Under the pieces are notes generated by a model. That model did no database searches and was not told the DNA's origin. It saw nothing but the letters and a program-made list of their open reading frames with translations. Both the position numbers and the translations under genes were made by a program. A DNA stretch of 8,351 nt from assembly GCA_024280675.1 (NCBI GenBank), contig JAJRPT010000151.1:1-8351 (forward strand), read 5' to 3'. Numbering within the stretch: position 1 is the first letter of the stretch; every line of letters starts with the position of its first letter. This DNA is from Bacteroidota bacterium. Its GTDB lineage: Bacteria > Bacteroidota > Ignavibacteria > Kapaibacteriales > UBA2268. Below, piece after piece: positions 5,078-8,351 of this stretch.

Positions 5078-6643
5078 ATGAAACTATTAATATTTTTTTT
5101 ATTAATAGTTTCGGAATCATTTGGAGTGCATAAGAATATTATAATAAATGATTTAAGTGTGACTGGCAAAGGTGCAAATGAGCCTTCAATTTGGATTAAT
5201 CCTGAGAATATAAATGAAATAATGGCTGGCTCTAATCTTAAATTTTGGTATTATTCAACAGACGCTGGGGAAAGCTGGACATCCCATGTACTAGAATCAT
5301 CCTATGGAGTTTGGGGCGATCCTTGTATAATTACTAATGCCAATGGAGAATTTATTTTTTCACATCTTTCCAATCCTCCAAAAGACCAGCACCCTGATGG
5401 CTCGTGGATAGACAGGATTGTAACACAAACTTTCAAAAGAGAAAGCTCAACTTTTACCGATGGGGTATATTTGAAAAAAAGCGGGACAAAAGCACAAGAC
5501 AAACAATGGATGGTGCTTTGCCCAAAGACTGACAATATTTACATGAGCTGGACAGAATTTGACCAATACGGGTCAAGCAACCCAGAGAAACGTTCCCGCA
5601 TATTATTTGCCAAATCCACCAATGGTGGTGATTCTTGGGGCTCTTCCACTACTCTGAGCAAGTTTGAGGGTGACTGCATTGATTCTGATATGACTACCGA
5701 AGGTGCCCTGCCCACCGTCACTCCCGATGGGACAATTATAGTTGTTTGGTCATTCGACAGTAAACTGTGGATGCAACGCTCAAGTGATGAGGGCGAGACT
5801 TGGTTTTCTGAAGAGAGGGAAATTCACGACCACGTGGGCGGTTGGAACTATTCGGTTCCGGGATTGGGTCGTTGCAATGGATTTCCTATAGTCAAGGCAG
5901 ATTACTTCACAGGTGATGACAATGGAACTGTTTATCTCAACTGGTCAGATCAGACAAATGGTCTCGACGACACAGACATTTGGTTCTCAAAGTCTGGTGA
6001 CAAGGGCGAGACTTGGAGCAAGAAAACCAGAGTAAATGATGATAACTCTGGCAATCATCAATTCCTTACCTGGATGGATGTCGATAAGACCACGGGTTAC
6101 ATCTGGTTTGTATTCTATGACAGACGGGAGCATCTTGGCAATCAAACCGATGTCTATATGGCAGTTTCAAAGGATAAGGGCGAATCATTCCAGAATTTTA
6201 AAGTTAGCGAAAGTTCCTTTGCCCCGAGTGAAGGACATTTTTTTGGAGACTATAACAATATATCTGCCCACCAGAGCATAATTCGTCCAGTTTGGGTACG
6301 CAGGGAGTCGGGTGTTCAGTATATAATGACAGCAAAGGTTGAGCCAGATAGTTTAAATACCAGTTTAGACAGTCCATTTGCAAAACTTAGAGCCTATCCA
6401 AATCCTTTTCACGATAAACTGTTTTTGGAATATGAGAACATTTCCCACCAAAGAATTAATCTCGATATTGTAAATGTTCAAGGAATTGTGGTTAAAAATA
6501 TTTTCTCTGGAAAATACCTCAAGCCTATGTTATACCAGTTTGAGTTGATTACTCATTTTTCTGATCTTAGCCCAGGAATATATTTTCTTAAATTAAGAAA
6601 CAAATCTGGTATTCTAGTATACAAGCTCTTCTACAAAGACTAA
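5078..6643 (+). CDS. Secreted Asp-box (BNR/sialidase-like propeller) protein with T9SS type A sorting domain
   Basis: I chose the ATG at 5078 because it gives a compact Sec signal peptide (MKLLIFFLLIVSESFG) like those of its neighbours; the in-frame ATG at 5054 adds eight residues and cannot be excluded, as neither has a Shine-Dalgarno sequence. Numbering from 5054, five Asp-box motifs appear: STDAGESW 68-75, STNGGDSW 188-195, SSDEGETW 243-250, SGDKGETW 314-321 and a looser SKDKGESF 372-379. These mark turns of a sialidase-type beta-propeller filling roughly residues 30-430. Residues 446-529 are a T9SS C-terminal sorting domain, with YPNPF at 448-452, VNVQG and LSPGIYFLKL at 505-514, so export through the outer membrane by the T9SS and surface attachment or release are expected. 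The arginine-containing FRIP motif of true sialidases is not visible, so sialidase activity should not be assumed; glycan binding or another hydrolase role is possible. Confidence 0.88.
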   Translation: MKLLIFFLLIVSESFGVHKNIIINDLSVTGKGANEPSIWINPENINEIMAGSNLKFWYYSTDAGESWTSHVLESSYGVWGDPCIITNANGEFIFSHLSNPPKDQHPDGSWIDRIVTQTFKRESSTFTDGVYLKKSGTKAQDKQWMVLCPKTDNIYMSWTEFDQYGSSNPEKRSRILFAKSTNGGDSWGSSTTLSKFEGDCIDSDMTTEGALPTVTPDGTIIVVWSFDSKLWMQRSSDEGETWFSEEREIHDHVGGWNYSVPGLGRCNGFPIVKADYFTGDDNGTVYLNWSDQTNGLDDTDIWFSKSGDKGETWSKKTRVNDDNSGNHQFLTWMDVDKTTGYIWFVFYDRREHLGNQTDVYMAVSKDKGESFQNFKVSESSFAPSEGHFFGDYNNISAHQSIIRPVWVRRESGVQYIMTAKVEPDSLNTSLDSPFAKLRAYPNPFHDKLFLEYENISHQRINLDIVNVQGIVVKNIFSGKYLKPMLYQFELITHFSDLSPGIYFLKLRNKSGILVYKLFYKD

Positions 6644-6791
6644 GTTCTTTTGAGATTTGACAAGACTGACCAGTATTATTTTTAACAATTTTACAAATGC
6701 TTTTCTTTATTTATGTCATGGGCTTTTGTAAATTGCATTCCGATAAAAACGAATGTAAATGAATTTTTCTTTTCCAATAATTAATTAAAAC
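6644..6791 (+). promoter_or_regulatory. Spacer before the S41-like gene, no clear signals
   Basis: This 148-base AT-rich spacer follows the Asp-box gene. I find no strong terminator hairpin after the stop at 6641-6643 and no exact TAnnTTTG promoter box or Shine-Dalgarno sequence before the ATG at 6792. A weak inverted repeat with arms in 6731-6740 and 6751-6760 is noted but not called. Whether the two secreted-protein genes share a transcript is undecided. Confidence 0.3.
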
Positions 6792-8351
6792 ATGAAGTAT
6801 ATTTTCCTCCTTTTTATTCTGGCAACATATTTTGCACATTCACAATTTGAAAACCCTGCTTTTTTTGAACCCTATAATCTAGATTTCGAGATGGGGTCAG
6901 CAGGAACTGTTCCAGTCGGATGGACAATGGACAAGGCGGGCAGAAGTTTTGAGTATGAGATGGCAATCGATACAAGTGGACACGCATCGGGCGGGCAATC
7001 ACTCGTGCTTTTTAATTTTCTTGAGTCAATACCAGGGATGAAAGGCTCTGCCCTTCAGAGCTTCAATGCGGTGAGCTATAGAGGAAGAAATCTCAGATTA
7101 TCTGCCGACATTAAATTTGAACCGCTTGATGACTCTAGCTCTGCGTTTTTTTGGTTCAAAGAATACGAGACACCCCGTAGTCAAGCCCAATCAAAGATGA
7201 GCGAAAAAGGAGAGATTTCACAAAAACAATGGCAGACTTTTTCTCTTGAGTTGCCAGTTTCTCACTTTGCTCAGAAACTTAGTATGGGGGTTATTCTAAG
7301 AGGACGTGGAACACTTTGGCTTGATAATGTAAGACTTGAATTTGTTGATCCTGTGTCTTATGAAGATCTAAATGGTGTCGATTTAAGCGACAGGAACTTG
7401 TATGATTTGCTCTCATTTGCAAAAGTTTATGGATATTTAAAACATTTTTATCCGAATCCCAGAATAGCTTCACTAAACATGGAAGCTCATTTACGAACCT
7501 CAATCCAAAGCCTTCTGTCTTCAGGTGACAAATTCCCATCCAGCAAGACAAAAGATTTGCTGGATGTGGTTACGGGCGGTGGGGATTTCTTGATTGGCAA
7601 AGAAGTGAATACTATCCTGCTAAACTCCTATGATTTTGCCAAAGGGGAATTCGACGAATATGTTTTTTGCAAGAAATATACAGGAGCTCCCAGCGAGTTT
7701 AAGAGCGGATATTCATGGTCTGATTTTAAGAATATTTATAAATCTGACAGAAGACGTGAAGCGGTCTTAATGCAGCACAAGACTGTAAGCGGCTATGGCG
7801 GCGAGAGATTCCGTTGGTCGGCCTGGGTTAAGGTCGAGGGCGATGGAGCCGCCGCAAATGCTCAACTTTGGACTAGAATCTTGGGCGATGATAATAATGA
7901 GTTGAATCTTTATATGTTCGACAATCCAATTCGAGATGGAGATTGGGCAAAATTTGTGGCAGATTCAATATTGCCAGAAAATGCAATTCAGGCAAGCCTC
8001 GGCTGTGTCTTTTCTGGAGAGGGAAGTGCTTGGTTTGACGATATAGAGTTTGTCGTCTCGCCCGACACCCCGAATGAAAGGAAATTAAAGATAAAGAATA
8101 ATTCTTTTGAAGAGGGTAAAGAGTCTTGGTCATTTCCTAATTCTGTGCGTTCGGCTGGGTACACACTAGAGATTGATAAAAATATTAAGCACAAGGGTTT
8201 GCAATCCATAAAAATATCCTCTGATACATTCTCCAGAGTAAAATATCCAGATATTGGTCAATACTTCACTACTAAAATTTCGGATGAACTTAGCTTTGCA
8301 ATGCCAATGCTTGCTCATGCTAATGATTTCGCCCAAGATTCTGTTTTTGCC
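6792..8351 (+). CDS. Large secreted multidomain protein, N-terminal part; probable S41-family peptidase (partial)
   Basis: From the ATG at 6792 the frame is open for 520 codons to the window end, so the C-terminus is missing. The signal peptide is MKYIFLLFILATYFAHS, probably cut before Gln18. Domain 1 (about 25-190) is jelly-roll/carbohydrate-binding-module-like: it opens LDFEMG with Trp44 and closes WLDNVRLEF from Trp176. A helical segment follows with FAKVYGYLKHFYP at 209-221, which closely resembles the 'LAKxWGYVKYFHP' segment preceding the catalytic part of many Bacteroidetes S41 peptidases. Domain 2 (about 260-425) is a second jelly-roll closing WFDDIEF from Trp414. Domain 3 starts about 434 with NNSFEEG and is cut off. 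No PDZ or S41 catalytic (Ser/Lys) region is inside the window, so peptidase activity rests on this resemblance alone. No Shine-Dalgarno sequence precedes the start. It follows another secreted protein on the same strand. Confidence 0.8.
   Translation, partial: MKYIFLLFILATYFAHSQFENPAFFEPYNLDFEMGSAGTVPVGWTMDKAGRSFEYEMAIDTSGHASGGQSLVLFNFLESIPGMKGSALQSFNAVSYRGRNLRLSADIKFEPLDDSSSAFFWFKEYETPRSQAQSKMSEKGEISQKQWQTFSLELPVSHFAQKLSMGVILRGRGTLWLDNVRLEFVDPVSYEDLNGVDLSDRNLYDLLSFAKVYGYLKHFYPNPRIASLNMEAHLRTSIQSLLSSGDKFPSSKTKDLLDVVTGGGDFLIGKEVNTILLNSYDFAKGEFDEYVFCKKYTGAPSEFKSGYSWSDFKNIYKSDRRREAVLMQHKTVSGYGGERFRWSAWVKVEGDGAAANAQLWTRILGDDNNELNLYMFDNPIRDGDWAKFVADSILPENAIQASLGCVFSGEGSAWFDDIEFVVSPDTPNERKLKIKNNSFEEGKESWSFPNSVRSAGYTLEIDKNIKHKGLQSIKISSDTFSRVKYPDIGQYFTTKISDELSFAMPMLAHANDFAQDSVFA

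Noticed and set aside
6731..6760. Weak inverted repeat before the S41-like gene
   Set aside because: The pairing is short, contains a G-T pair and mismatches, and has no T-tract, so it is not convincing as a terminator or riboswitch.
7291..8209. Several minus-strand open frames of 73-86 codons
   Set aside because: All are antisense to the long uninterrupted plus-strand frame beginning at 6792, which has a signal peptide and recognisable modules.

Overview
The window looks like chromosomal DNA from a free-living member of the Bacteroidetes/Chlorobi/Ignavibacteria superphylum. The support is: a type IX secretion (T9SS) C-terminal sorting domain on a secreted Asp-box protein; a lipoprotein whose N-terminus resembles the Bacteroidetes surface-export signal; AT-rich spacers; TAnnTTTG-type promoter boxes; and several starts without a clear Shine-Dalgarno sequence. 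This phylum call is inference. There is no rRNA, tRNA, CRISPR array, transposase or integrase. No gene-free stretch exceeds about 175 bases.

Layout. (1) At 22-1567 on the minus strand, a U32-family protein of the TrhP (tRNA hydroxylation) type is followed by a small AroQ-class chorismate mutase, with a 17-base overlap. A further gene may start at the left edge. (2) Divergent from these, at 1743-1916, is a 57-residue winged-helix protein that is well supported despite its size. It ends at a strong hairpin (1920-1949) shared with the convergent gene. (3) At 1994-3652 on the minus strand is a lipoprotein I do not recognise. It is built from four tandem copies of a roughly 120-134-residue domain with four cysteines each, ending in Cys-Tyr-Ala-Cys. 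(4) At 3740-4912 on the minus strand is a 3-hydroxyacyl-CoA dehydrogenase. (5) On the plus strand are two secreted proteins: an Asp-box (BNR) protein with a T9SS sorting domain (5078-6643), and the N-terminal 520 residues of a large multidomain protein resembling the non-catalytic part of S41-family peptidases, which runs off the right edge.

The two points most worth following are these. First, the U32 and chorismate mutase genes overlap. Prephenate, the product of chorismate mutase, is reported to be required for TrhP-dependent 5-hydroxyuridine formation in tRNA, so this may be a two-gene module in which the cofactor supplier is coupled to the hydroxylase. Second, in the repeat lipoprotein every one of the 17 cysteines is accounted for by the lipobox plus four per repeat, which points to a structural disulfide or metal-binding module that may be undescribed. 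The remaining genes look like ordinary metabolism and cell-surface genes.
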